Assembly (NCBI GenBank): GCA_036897485.1
Contig: JAYMTF010001407.1
Location: 1 to 23,600 of the forward strand
Origin: Pelargonium nanum
Taxonomy: Eukaryota > Streptophyta > Magnoliopsida > Geraniales > Geraniaceae
DNA length: 23,600 bases
Direction: 5' to 3'
Below the pieces are notes generated by a model. It was not told the origin of the DNA. It made no database searches and worked only from the letters and a program-made list of their open reading frames with translations. Positions 10,056 through 21,228 of the stretch are shown here, one piece after another. Every line of letters begins with the position of its first letter. Positions within the stretch are counted from its first letter, which is position 1. A program made the translations under genes and the position numbers.

Positions 10056-13000
10056 CTAACTCTCATAATCTGTCGCAGGAGCTGCTGCTGGAGACGAGGG
10101 CACGCCAATCCTTGTAAGAACTTCAGGTAATCCATCTGTACCCCTTATTATCTGCGTAGAAAACCAGCAGAAGGATTAGACATGCATGGAAAACAAGTAT
10201 CCCGCTGTATCTATTCTTTATCTTACATATTGAAGTCCTAAACCGAGTCTATTGTGATGACATGTAGTGTCGAAAAGCCACCATATAGCATGTCTGATTT
10301 ATTAGCATTAGCCATTACTTAGCTGTTGGTTACAGGAAAAATTAAGACTATAAATTCATTCCATCTATAATCATAAGGACTTTGGAAGGAAGCTTATAAT
10401 ATATCAAATATGACCAATGCATTGACGCTATTCAAAATTTAAATCCATGAGAAACAGAAACGAAAATCAGAAACTTACTAGTATCTCTTCGTCTAGGTAT
10501 GAAATCATGAATAGTCTCTGGAATGTGCCAGCTGAAGGATGAAAGAACAGAACTGATCAGTATCGTTTTATAAAATGTTCAACCTGATCACACCATCTAT
10601 TGTCTAACACAGCTCCTAATTTCTATATTGGCTTAATACACATACATGGATCATACATAAATTGAAAGGAAATTTAGACGTTGAACATAAAACCTTAGTA
10701 GCAGGATGTTTTTCATACATCTAAAGACAAGTATGTCTCGGTCACCAATATATCGTCACTAGTTAACTTCATAAAATAATTAAAAAGATAGTTTGGAAGA
10801 TTCTAAAAAATATTAAAGCGAGGTACAGATAAGTTCTTTGAAATCATGCAGCAGGAAGGAAATTAGAAAAGGAGCAAAAGGTTCCTACGAGGATCAGTTA
10901 ATTTCAATAATATGCTGTTTCCTATACTTCTTTAACAGATTCAAACATAGTGTAGAGAGATCATAGAATCACTTACTTAGTGGAAATTTAAGCCCATTGG
11001 AAACTGCATCCTTAAAGGGAACAGGAAGTTGCTGCGCTGTGCTAAATGCTTGAGTTAATGCACCTTTTAGCTGTTCTGGTAGTGTCTCTTCAGCAACTTT
11101 AGGTAATTCAAAAACTCCATCTAAAGAGTCTTCTTTCATACGAAGTGGCCCCTCTACAGATAATTTGGTGGTCACAATAACTTTGCTTTCAATCTGCATT
11201 TCACCAAGAGAGTACTTCAAGACACTCAGAATTTACAATTAGAAGAGCATACCAGACTTAGAGCAAAGTCTCTGACGTGTATAGCTTTAGTCATGAATAA
11301 CCAATGATAACAGTATCCAGGATCCAAAACTTGTACCAGAAATGTTAAAACTTTAAAGGAGAGGCAGTCAATGAACATAAAGTTAAAGGGAAATAACACT
11401 GAGAAAAAAATAACATTCAAAAGAGCGGTTAATCAGCTAATCTTTTTAACGAAACAAGGTAAATTAAAACGTTGAAGAAAGTCTTTATGCATATAAATAT
11501 CCACTATGCCAATACAATTCTTAACCAATATCTTAATCCTCTCCAAATCAACAGTTATAGGCACATGAATTTACTTAGTTGGCATTGGTGAAGAAAAATT
11601 GAAAATTACTTGTCAAGCATATAAGCTACATAAGTTAATACATTTTGAATCAAATTCATGGATTGCATTTGCAAGGGACCAAACATTTTGTGCCTTACTT
11701 CTTGGGGCCAAGGGCATGACCATTAGTGCAAATACAGAGTTCGAGCTTTCTTTCTTTATACTTTTTTGTGGAGTTGACTGCAGAACAAGCTAAAATTAAT
11801 TTGTTCATTGTGCTGGCAGAAGATATATGACAATAGGGAGTCAAGGTTTGAATCTACCAATAAATTTAGTATCGATTTTTGTTTTGACAATTGTTAATGT
11901 ATCCTACATTGAACGAATGTGAAGTCTGTCACCGTTTGATATACTAGCTGGGCCCTCCACCTAGTAGTTTAAGTTTTGGGGTTGGAGTTGAGTTTAACAC
12001 CAATGAATGTTGTCTACAATCATAAAAGTGTGGACATGTTTTATAATAAAGCACTCCTATGTCCTAGCATTTTCAAGGTTGTTGTGATGATGGTAATCAG
12101 TCTTACTTCCTACAACATACTACATTGTCATAACTCCAAAGAAGCATAAAAAAGTTATGTCATAGATATTACCAAGCTCAACAGTTTGATGCTTAATGTA
12201 ATTATTGCCTTTCCGTCCTTGACCTCCAGTTCCATTTTTGACAAATTTGCCAAAGTTGAAGCAAATCTCCTGCAAGAATAGAGGTCACACCAATACAATT
12301 AACTGCAATTAGGTTCAAAGAATTCTCAGTGGAGAGCCATGACCATCTTTGACTAAAACTGAAAATGCTATGTGCTGTTGCAAGTATAAAAAAAGAATCT
12401 TAAAGCAAGTAAATAGCAATAGCGCTAATACTCACTCGAACACTTGTTTTGCAGCAGATACTGCAGGGGTTCCAGCTCCAAACAACTCAAAATTCCAACG
12501 ACCTTCCAGAATGGGAGACCTGGTAATTAATTTAACTAATGAATAAACATCTAATACAAAAAAGGTTATATATAGATACGAAATGCTTTTCAAGCTAAGC
12601 ACCTACGTTGTTGGCCTAGGTGTGGGATTAAGGCGCTCAACGCCAATAATCTTTTCAGTTATATCAAGCTGCTGCGTATCAGTTAACTTTCCTGAGACGA
12701 AAGCCTTGAAACCCCCAGAATCTTTAAGCTGAAACAACCTTTAAATGTTAGATACATACAAGATTGAGCTTGTGCACTCAATGAAGTAAAGCAATCAAAG
12801 AGAGAATGAAGAATATAAGTCAACAGTTCTTTTTCGCTTAGGCTAAGCTAAATCAATCACAACATATAAACATCACCTCATCAAATTTCGCTAGTAAGTT
12901 CAAAGCAAAAATTACACAATATCCTACATATTGAAGACCTGAACATTTAATCTGGCATATGAAAATTCTAGCTGCAATTTTGTGCCTGTTCTTCAATTAC

Positions 13001-13403
13001 GAGAAGAATTGTTCAATGCAAAGAGAAATCACTGGATTCACTTGTAACTACAAGTCATAAACTACATAATTACACAAATCAAATCCAGATCTAGCATCTC
13101 CAATGATCATAATTTTAGAAAAATGAAATTATCTAGATAAAAATCGGTGCTCACTGTGAGGAGAAGAGCCTCTTTAGCTGAGACGCGCTCCATGTCCTTG
13201 GCGTAGGTGGCCGGAGCACCCGGCGCGTCCTGCTGAACCATTGCTCTGCAGTTCAATCTCCGGCAAGCACTGCCGCATTGTGATCGCCTTCGGCGGATCT
13301 CCGGCAACTTAACGATAGAAACCGGCCGAGACTTGGAGGACGACGGTAAGCGAGAGCTGCGGAGAGCGAAAATTGAAGGGAGAGAGCCCTGAGCTGTAGC
13401 CAT
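10056..13403 (-). CDS. Plastid-lipid-associated protein / fibrillin, FBN7-like
   Basis: Fibrillins (PAP family) are plastid lipid-binding structural proteins of plastoglobules and thylakoids. Seven coding exons on the minus strand join in phase: 13155-13403, 12607-12728, 12436-12519, 12173-12269, 10977-11193, 10479-10531 and 10056-10151. All have GT donors and AG acceptors, and together they give 305 residues. Residues 1 to about 55 are rich in Ser, Arg and Ala with few acidic residues, as in a chloroplast transit peptide. The PAP domain follows. It has IIGVERLNPTPRPTT at 110-124, the lipocalin-like GRWNFELFG around 130-138, KVIVTTKLSVEGPLRMK at 188-204, PEQLKGAL around 223-230 and FMISYLDEEIL at 264-274. 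The length and these phrases match the FBN7 subgroup (Arabidopsis PAP13 and PGL34) better than other fibrillins, from memory. The ATG is the first in frame and gives the transit peptide. It lies head-to-head with POLD2, 1.2 kb between the ATGs. No break is seen. The third exon pair is closely spaced (87-nt intron). Confidence 0.93.
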
Positions 13404-13673
13404 TGAAGAGATAGTTTCCGATAGAAGGAGGCTTCAGATGAGAAGTTGTAGCTTGATCGGTAGGTGGTTCCGGTAGGACACTACAGTGAGGTGATGGAGT
13501 TGAGGGGTAATTTCGTCAATCTTGTGAACAAATTTTATGGTGGTTTCGTCGTTCAAATCGTGTGCTCGATTTGTTTACTGCAAATAATGCATGAATGCAG
13601 ACAATGTATACTTCCATTCCGTTATTTTAACGTCAAATGAGAAAGGACCACCATGACAATCACATAGAGTAGG

Positions 13674-13847
13674 GACAATTTTATTTTATCTTCACATATA
13701 TTATCGACATGTTTTTTTTTATATTAATCAATATCCTACGCCTATTTGATCGAGCCGTAGGTCAATTGAGACAATTTTATTTTCAATTATGTTGTCGACA
13801 TATTTTCTATATTCACCGATAACCAATCTTATTTGACTGAGCAGTAT
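13674..13847 (+). repeat. Diverged tandem duplication, period about 96 bp
   Basis: The sequence from GACAATTTTATTTT at 13674 is echoed from 13770. Both copies then have a TTxTCGACAT core, a T-rich tract, ATATTxA followed by an A/T-rich stretch, and TATTTGAxxGAGC about 80 bases in. Copies are clearly related but with many changes and small gaps, so the duplication is old. It lies in the shared promoter spacer. Confidence 0.65.
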
Positions 13848-14600
13848 GAAAGTTGGTGCTTTATGTGTGAGGTCTGGAACTCAAGACAACTAGAAGAGCG
13901 TTGGTATAAATGTGAGTTTGTAGAGCTATACATGTGTAACCGATAAAATTCATATTTCCACGCTAAATTAGCAATAATCTACATAACTTAAGCTGAGATC
14001 ATGCAAAATAAATTGTAACAAAATTTTAAATTTTATATTTTATATTACTCATGAACATCGTAATATATGTTCTAATCATCCCATCATCTAGTTACACGTG
14101 AAATCTAAAAACTAAATTGATTCACCACATAAGAAGTAAAAATAAAAAAGAAAATGCTATTTTATCCTAAATTTTGTAAAAAATAATGTGACAATTTGCA
14201 CGGCACATGTATTTTTTATTTTGTGATTTATAATTAAGTTTAAATAATAAAAACCCGACATATAAGACACTACCTCTCATGAATTTCTAGCACTGAGCGT
14301 CCAGTTTATAAGACATGATATACATGTGACATATTGTGATTCAGCCAACTCATCAATAAAGTAATTAATGTGTCATCTTTCATTATTTGACATGTCATTT
14401 TGCACAAAATTTGAGAAAAAAAAAAGCATTTTTCAACAAAAAAAAATCCAAAATAGTAATACAACACACAATAAATTTAGTGAAGCGTTTGGGCCCACGC
14501 GCAAGCCGAAAATTACTTGTACTAATGTTTACTAGTCATTGCCTCAGTATAAACTTCCAGTGAACCCCAAAGTTGGGAAAGGTTTCTCAGTTTCTTTTAT

Positions 14601-14609
14601 TTTCCCGCC
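14601..14609 (+). promoter_or_regulatory. E2F binding site in the POLD2 leader or promoter
   Basis: TTTCCCGCC, an exact match to the plant E2F consensus (TTTSSCGS), ends 14 bases before the POLD2 ATG. DNA replication genes in plants are typically driven in S phase through such sites. Confidence 0.75.
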
Positions 14610-14623
14610 TTCTTCTGGCGACA

Positions 14624-17516
14624 ATGGAAATCGATTCTGCAAATTATCTGCTACGACAACAATCCGTCTATCAATCCATCGTAAATGTTTTCTTTTTCTG
14701 TTAAATTTACTTCAACTTCTGATTTTCTTTCCCTACATTACATTCCGTTTGGTTCCCGAGAAATAGCGGGAAAATTCTCAGTCAAATCAGCCAACTATAC
14801 TTGTCTCGTTTAAGGCCTCAACGAGCAGTTTGATTCTTGCAATTATCTTCCGGAAAGTTTGATTTGATATGTTTGTTTATTTCAGGATGAACCCTACGAG
14901 ATTCAGAAGGAGATTTACAGGGGTCAACAGTACAGCCAGATATACTTTGCTCGTCTCCACATGATGAGAACTCTCATGCATTCTATCATCCCCTGTCGGA
15001 AACCTCATGTGCCTGGTATCATTTACTTCTACACACTGCCTATAATCTGTTAATTTGGTGAATTTCACCTATATTTGAGGATTTGTTGATTTTGGTCACT
15101 AGGGTTTCGGATTGGTTTAATAATTTAGGCGTTAGGTGTTTATGTCTGTATTTTAGGCAGTGGCTTTGTGTTAACATGGCATAGATTGCTCAGAGGTAGT
15201 GTTAAAACTTTTATGCTAATATGGCTATTAGCTTCAGAATTTGATTAGTTATAAACTCTGAATACAAGCAAAAGGGTTCATATATATAAGCTTTGATGAC
15301 TTGTTTCACCAATTATTATTTTTCTTTCAAAAACTTGAAGATGTTGCAGTTATTTTAGTGAATAGAGATGGTGATAATAGTGGTAACATTGCTGAGCTGG
15401 TAGCAGGCAAGTAGGCAACACAATGGTTATGATTTTAACGGGGGTGGTCAAGTAGCAGGTTTTTTTTGGTATTGATTGCAGAGACATTAGCAGTTGAGCA
15501 ATGTGGGGCTAAGAGGTACTAGTAATAGTTATAACATCGGTGGAGATGGACTGATAGCGGTAACTGGCTAACTTTAACACCATTTTAGCGTTTACTGAGT
15601 TGGGATCTTATTTAAGGTGAGATAATAAATAAAACATAATTAACAAATATGTGTCTGGGAATTACTTTTGAATTGCGGAACCAGAAGCAGAAAAACCAGG
15701 AAGCAGTGATACAGGAGAGACCCTTAACATACAATATATTGTTTGTCTAATTTTTAGGATTTTTATAGTGCAGTAATCTGACTAGTTTGCAGTTCCTTGG
15801 AGTCTTATGAAGTTTGTTTATTACATTTGTTGCCTTGCAGTTTGTACAGTTTTGGGATTGGAGAAAGGTAAAGAATGCATTGTAGTTGGAACACTGTACA
15901 AGCACATGAAACTCAAACCTTCAATTCTTGATGAGTACTCGAAGGAGGTAATGTGGTTTAAAATGTTTTGTGTTATAATCAACATTATTATCACCAATTT
16001 ATTCTGTCGAAATAGGAATTAACTTGAAGCTAAATAGTTTCTAACTTCTGAGAGTAATTCTGCAATTTACAGCGAACTGTGAAACCGCTTGTCAAGCCTC
16101 GTAATTTTATGCACCCGGATGATCAATTGATCCTAGAAGATGACAGTGGAAGAGTTAAGCTTGGTGGCACTGAGCTTTTATCATCTGTATATGTAACAGG
16201 TGTGTTATTGAACAATTTACAACAGATTTTGTCTTGAGTCATTTTCTGTTTTGGCGAAATCCCTTAAGCCTGGTTCATATATTGCACATTCAGTCTGTTT
16301 GGGACCTTTGGGTTTTAATTCTCTATAATTCTGGTTCGTGGAGTATTGCAAGTCATTGGCTTATTTTGTGTCCTTCTTCGCAGTGGGCTAAGTATTGGCC
16401 AGCACTTTCACAACTTAATTTCCATTGACCATGTTACTTCAAATTTCATTTGATTAGTTGGTTGTGATCAAACCTTGGGTTCAATGCATTGGGTTATTGA
16501 CAACTTGCCTATATTCATGTGCAAGGATATTCAAAACTTCCACTCACCCTATCTTTATTGTGTTCTAGTGAAATTTGTTAGCAGTTTTTCTATCTTGGCT
16601 CCGCTGGAAGAACAACATGTTAAACTTGAAATTCCAATTTATTATCAGCTTGCATATTGATTATTTGTTGGCATGATACATGTAATAGGTGTTGTTGCTG
16701 CTTTGCTTGGTAAGGAAACTGATGCTGGTGACTTCTTGGTTCAAGAGGTCATAGAAGCTGGCCTTCCACCCCAGATAGAGCTGCCACTTGACTCAAGTAT
16801 CATCTAATTTACCCCCTTTATTATTTCTTTATTGTTTCTACTTGGCAAACCATATTCTTAAGTGACTTGATTCATCATATGTAACTCTTTATTTTTATTA
16901 TATATATTATACTCTGGATTAGAATCTGGTATGCTTCTAAGCAAGGATGTAAACTTTTCCTGACTTGGAACTTTTGACCATTTAATTGTTATTTGATTGT
17001 TTAGACTTTACAGTTGTTGATCATTGGAAGATAAAATAGAAAATAAATGCCATAAATACGCATCAATGTTACTGTCAAGTGACAATTTGATATATAAACA
17101 GAGCAACTACTTCTTGTCATTAAGTTAGTACAAAAAATGTGACCTCTCTAAAACTTAAATTATCAGATCAAAGTTACATAAAATAAATGGCTACAATAAT
17201 TCAGCTAGGAAGTGGGCAAGTTAGCATTGCATTCTCATTTTACAATGTGACTTGAAGACATCAAATATCAAATCAAGATTTTATTTATAGTAACAAGCAA
17301 ACCTCTTGTGGAACTCTGGAGACATCCTTTTTAGTGCGCCCATGTTCATTTTGAGTGTTGGATCATATCAGTTTCTGTTTAATTAGGGCTTTGGTGTCCC
17401 ACATATACATGCATAGCAAAGTATTGAAAACTAACACTTGTGTGCCAAATATGTTCTCATGTTCCCCAATAGGTTTCATATCTGAAAATAGCTGGGAGAA
17501 TCAAGTAGGAATTTGG

Positions 17517-17555
<39 letters not shown>

Positions 17556-20205
17556 CCTTCTGAAATACTTAAATCAACTAGTTGGAGTATTCTTTGAGAA
17601 CATCCATCTATTGTGGATGTGCAAAGAGCCATTTAAGTGGTTTTGCCAGGGTAGGATCATAACTATTCTTATAGCTTTGTCTTAAACTACTTGATTTTTA
17701 CTGAGCACAGGAGAAGACAAATATGTTGTTTTTGTGTCGGGGCTAAGGGTTGGGAGCAGCAGTGCTAATCCCCTCCAGTTTCAGCTTCTTGTTGATCATA
17801 TAACAGGACATCTGGGTGACGAGAAGGTCTGTGCTTTATTATTTACAAGCCATTGTGCTGCTATTAAAATGATGAACTCAACTGGTCTGTCTTGTTAACA
17901 CCAATAGAACTGTAAATTAAACAGGAACAGAGTATTGCAGCAAAAGTAGTTCATGTTGTAATTGCAGGGAATTCTGTTGAAATTCCCCGTGGACTTCTTA
18001 ACGGACAGGTGAATCTTTTTTGTCTTCTCTATTGTAGATAAGTGTTTCCTACATTTTTTTTTGTTCTAATCACTTTGAAGGTATTTCCTGCAGTCCTCGT
18101 CCTCGGGTTCTTATAAATTTAGATATAGTTTTTGGATGATACTTTTGTATTGGAGAAATATTTCACCAATTGATTCTGTGACATGAATTTTTGAGGGTAT
18201 CAATAGATGAGTGCGTACAAAATCCTAAATATATCAGAGTCAATTCTAGTAAACTAGGGGAGTTAGATAGATTTGAGATACTCTTTCCATTGTCTTTCTT
18301 TCTCGTGTGTTTGTATTGATAAAATATGTATTTCGATGAGCTCAGTTTATACATGTGATGATAATCATAACCACATTTCACTCTTCCTGACAGAATTTGG
18401 CCGCAAAGGATCAGTCAAGGCTGTCTGAGCCAGTAAAAGAATTGGATATATTGCTGACTCAGGTTCTTTTCATAGTATTAGTTACTGAGTGCATTATTTT
18501 CTCTCATCCTATCATATATTAAGTCACAAAATCTTTTTTTTTTTCCCCTTAGATTGCAGCAGGCTTGCCTTTGGATATCATGCCAGGATCTGATGACCCA
18601 GCAAACTTTTCCTTGCCTCAGCAGGTCTGTTTTGTGCTTGAAGAATATGCATTATAACACTTCATCAGCTTCATTTTATCTGTTTTCAATAATCTTTTCC
18701 TTTCAGCCTCTGCATAGATGCCTTTTCCCTGGGTCATCAGCTTATAACACATTTAGGTCCTGTACTAATCCTCATTGCTTTGAGCTAGACAGTATGAGGT
18801 AAATTTTTGAAATAGTGTAAAACTGTAAATGCAAGTCCCTACCAGAACAGGACATTTCTTGACATTGTAACCCTATGTTTTTCAGATTTCTTGGAACTTC
18901 AGGTCAAAACATAGATGATCTTGATAAGTATTCAGAGGCAAATGATAAACTTGAATTTATGGAAAGGACGCTGAGATGGAGGCATCTGGCACCAACAGCA
19001 CCTAATACTCTTGGTAAGAGTTATACTTCTATCCAAGTCATCTGGATGATAAAAGTGAACATATTCATGAAGAATTGTTGAGTACTGTTGTGTAACTAAC
19101 TAAATAGATATTCATTTTTTTTTCAGGGTGTTATCCTTATACTGATAAGGATCCTTTCCTAATAGAGAGCTGTCCTCATGTTTACTTTGTTGGTAATCAG
19201 GATAAATACGAAACACGTTTAGTAAAGGGTACTTTCTATCGACCTCATCGTATCTCTTACCAAATTGTTACGTTTCAAGCTGCAAAATCTTTTCTTTTCC
19301 TGTTATAACAACAGAGAATTTTAATGGTAACTTATATGTGCAGGACCCGAAGGGCAATTAGTGAGACTCATTTGCATTCCAAGATTCTGTGAGACTGGAG
19401 TTGCTGTTGTGGTAAGTTTTGTGTTGTCTTAATAGACTCATTTGCATCTCTTGACATTTATGTGCATAATATTTCTGCAAATACTGAAGGTTTTATATAT
19501 TAACAATCCAAAGGAGAAAAGTTTTTGCGACTGATGTCAAAATCTAAAATATGCAAGTACCCTTGTGATAGTTTAAACAATATATGGGTGAGTGTTGGTA
19601 TATAAGGATCTCGGTGAAAGTCTATGTGAAGAAAATAAAAGAAGAGAAATGATATAGGGTATCACATAGCATAATAGTTGCTATTCCGTTTCATATTTTT
19701 ATATTTTTACTTTATAGAAACTATACATGGTTTAGAAATCCATGATCAAGAACCTTTTTCTTTCCTCCACACATTATAGCCATAAAGTTGGAAATATGAT
19801 TGCAAAACAAAATACAGATAGTCTAAAAGGGAAGCGATCTGGGAGGTTGGCTCTCATGTTGGTTTACATTTAGGTCACGGACTTTCTAGTCATAAATGCA
19901 TAAGTTGGTTGTTGTCCAGTTCTTCTCAAGCTAGAAAGTAAATAATTGGCATATGATCATCCAGTTCATATACATATATAACAGTAAACATTTTTTGAAT
20001 GGAAACTATAATTCTCGTTTGTTGCATTCCTACTATAAATAAATGAGCACTGAATCTCATTTCATGCATAGTTTTCTAAGTTGGATATATTTCGAGGACA
20101 TTAGTTGAGCACGCATGCTTAGGTTTCTTTTTCTCTGTTTTGCAGCTAAACATGAGAGATCTGGAATGCCATACCCTCAGTTTCGGGACAGAATTAAGTC
20201 CATAA
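14624..20205 (+). CDS. POLD2: DNA polymerase delta small (regulatory, B) subunit
   Basis: POLD2 is the accessory subunit that holds the catalytic subunit within DNA polymerase delta, the main lagging-strand replicase, in the nucleus. Fourteen exons join in phase: 14624-14680, 14886-15015, 15841-15947, 16073-16199, 16689-16796, 17711-17826, 17925-18008, 18394-18462, 18553-18624, 18707-18798, 18886-19013, 19127-19228, 19344-19411 and 20146-20205. They give 439 residues (Arabidopsis has about 441) and all introns are GT-AG. The N-terminal OB-fold region (about 25-165) includes [17 protein letters not shown], then [19 protein letters not shown]. The inactive calcineurin-like phosphoesterase domain fills about 180-395. 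It has [23 protein letters not shown] at 296-312, [12 protein letters not shown] at 322-333 and [17 protein letters not shown] at 351-367. The ATG gives the family's MEID start. Longest introns are 914, 825 and 734 nt. Two E2F sites flank exon 1. The gene appears intact. Confidence 0.95.
14766..14773 (-). promoter_or_regulatory. Second E2F-type site, in POLD2 intron 1
   Basis: GCGGGAAA on + is TTTCCCGC on -, an exact E2F consensus. It lies 86 bases inside the first intron, so coding exon 1 (57 nt) is bracketed by two E2F sites about 165 bases apart in opposite orientations. Confidence 0.6.
17522..17549 (+). repeat. Poly(T) run of 28 in POLD2 intron 5
   Basis: An uninterrupted homopolymer of 28 T lies mid-intron. 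It could be the antisense poly(A) tail of an old retroposed copy, but no recognisable element body or target-site duplication adjoins it, so I treat it as simple sequence. Its exact length is liable to sequencing error. Confidence 0.8.
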
Positions 20206-20607
20206 CAAGATGGTATTCAAGTTATGGATGAGTTGTTTGAGCTGCTGATTTTTGCAGTCTGTATTAGGTTCTTTATCTTGATCTGAGTAGTGACAATGTA
20301 GATGACAAAATATTTAAATGAAAAATGTAAGATAGTTGATTTGTAATTGATGAATTAAAAGAGCATTGGAGACTTGCACTGATTACTGCTGTGGAATCAA
20401 GATGAGATCTGTCCCTTTTTAGCACTTTGATTTGGTTAAATGTGTACTCACTTGACCTGCATCTGCATGTGACATTCATTGGTGAGACTGGGACTGGGAC
20501 ACATGTGAATCACCAACAACATTAGCCATAAACATAGTGTTTGGCTTGGGCTCTTGGTCCAGATTGTTTTGTATATGTCAGCAACAACATGGGTCTAGCT
20601 ATGTCAA
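20206..20607 (+). other. POLD2 3' UTR and start of the spacer
   Basis: This follows the TAA at 20203-20205. It is AT-rich up to about 20350 and then closer to neutral composition. There is no clear AATAAA and no gene on either strand. The transcript end is probably within 20300-20450, by inference from usual 3' UTR length. Confidence 0.45.
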
Positions 20608-20930
20608 CGAGAGCTGGCAATCTGTTCATGTCGTGCTGAAGGTTATTTCTGTGTAGTACAATTTGACATAAACATTACAAGACTAGCAATCGTGTTGCAC
20701 AGTCCAGCACCAAATACACAACATGTATCTAAACACAAAACATGAATACGATAACTACTAAATAGGCTGCGTTCTCGACCAAACACAACAATATCAATCA
20801 CATTTGGCACACTACAAAGACTATTTTACAATTATATCCTTGATGAGAGTGTTAGGCATGTCACAACACGATTAATTTGGAGAACCAATACAAACACGAA
20901 ATAATTACTAAATGTGTTGGGTTCTCACCT
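20608..20930. repeat. Degenerate CGTGT/ACACG-rich repeat remnant
   Basis: This stretch has scattered degenerate phrases such as TTCATGTCGTG, AATCGTGTTGCACAG, CACAACACGATTAAT and ACACGAAATAATTACTAAAT. They recall a dispersed ACACGA/CGTGT-rich repeat common in dicot genomes. Two parts resemble each other (about 20742-20785 and 20890-20932, both with ACTAAAT followed by GTTCTC). It looks like an old, much decayed fossil with no coding capacity. The element class is not assignable by eye. Confidence 0.35.
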
Positions 20931-21036
20931 GCTCTACTCTTACCTATTACCACTACTAGTTGCAATGATACAAGTGTTTTGTATTTTAGTTGTTCTGTCT
21001 TCACTAATTCACATGGCACAGACCCACTTATTCCCC

Positions 21037-21046
21037 TCTAACGGCT
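21037..21046 (+). promoter_or_regulatory. MSA (mitosis-specific activator) element, exact
   Basis: TCTAACGGCT matches the consensus YCYAACGGYY at every position. It lies 183 bases before the ATG of the 144-residue gene. MSA elements are bound by three-repeat MYB (MYB3R) factors and drive G2/M transcription in plants. Confidence 0.7.
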
Positions 21047-21085
21047 ATATTTCTCTCATTACATTATTCAAATCACTACACTTCC

Positions 21086-21095
21086 TCCAACGGTA
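21086..21095 (+). promoter_or_regulatory. Second MSA-type element, one mismatch
   Basis: TCCAACGGTA matches YCYAACGGYY except at the last base. It sits 40 bases from the first element on the same strand. Paired MSA elements are usual in mitotic plant promoters. Confidence 0.6.
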
Positions 21096-21112
21096 CATTT
21101 CCCACCTTATTA

Positions 21113-21144
21113 CTAAATACTAACAACACAACCCAAAACCCTAA
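21113..21144 (+). promoter_or_regulatory. TATA-like box and telo-box near the likely start
   Basis: A weak TATA-like CTAAATAC lies at about 21113-21120. The telo-box AAACCCTAA follows at 21136-21144. Telo-boxes near the start site are common in plant genes expressed in cycling cells. Confidence 0.5.
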
Positions 21145-21228
21145 AAACTCATACTTTCATCACAGATTCATCATTCACAGACTCAAGAAAATCTGTATCT
21201 CATTCTCTAAGCTCAATCGAAAACTACA

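Larger units (their letters stand above)
13404..14623. promoter_or_regulatory. Divergent spacer between the fibrillin and POLD2 genes
   Basis: This 1220-bp stretch must hold both promoters. The fibrillin side (13404-13520) is GC-richer and has no clear TATA box. The POLD2 side has a TTGGGCCCAC site II palindrome at 14489-14498 and an E2F site at 14601. The middle is AT-rich and contains a diverged tandem duplication (13674-13847). No gene is visible. Confidence 0.55.

Noticed and set aside
17393-17403. GTCCCACATAT resembling the plant snRNA upstream element
   Set aside because: It lies inside a POLD2 intron, lacks the final CG, and no snRNA-like sequence follows at the expected distance.
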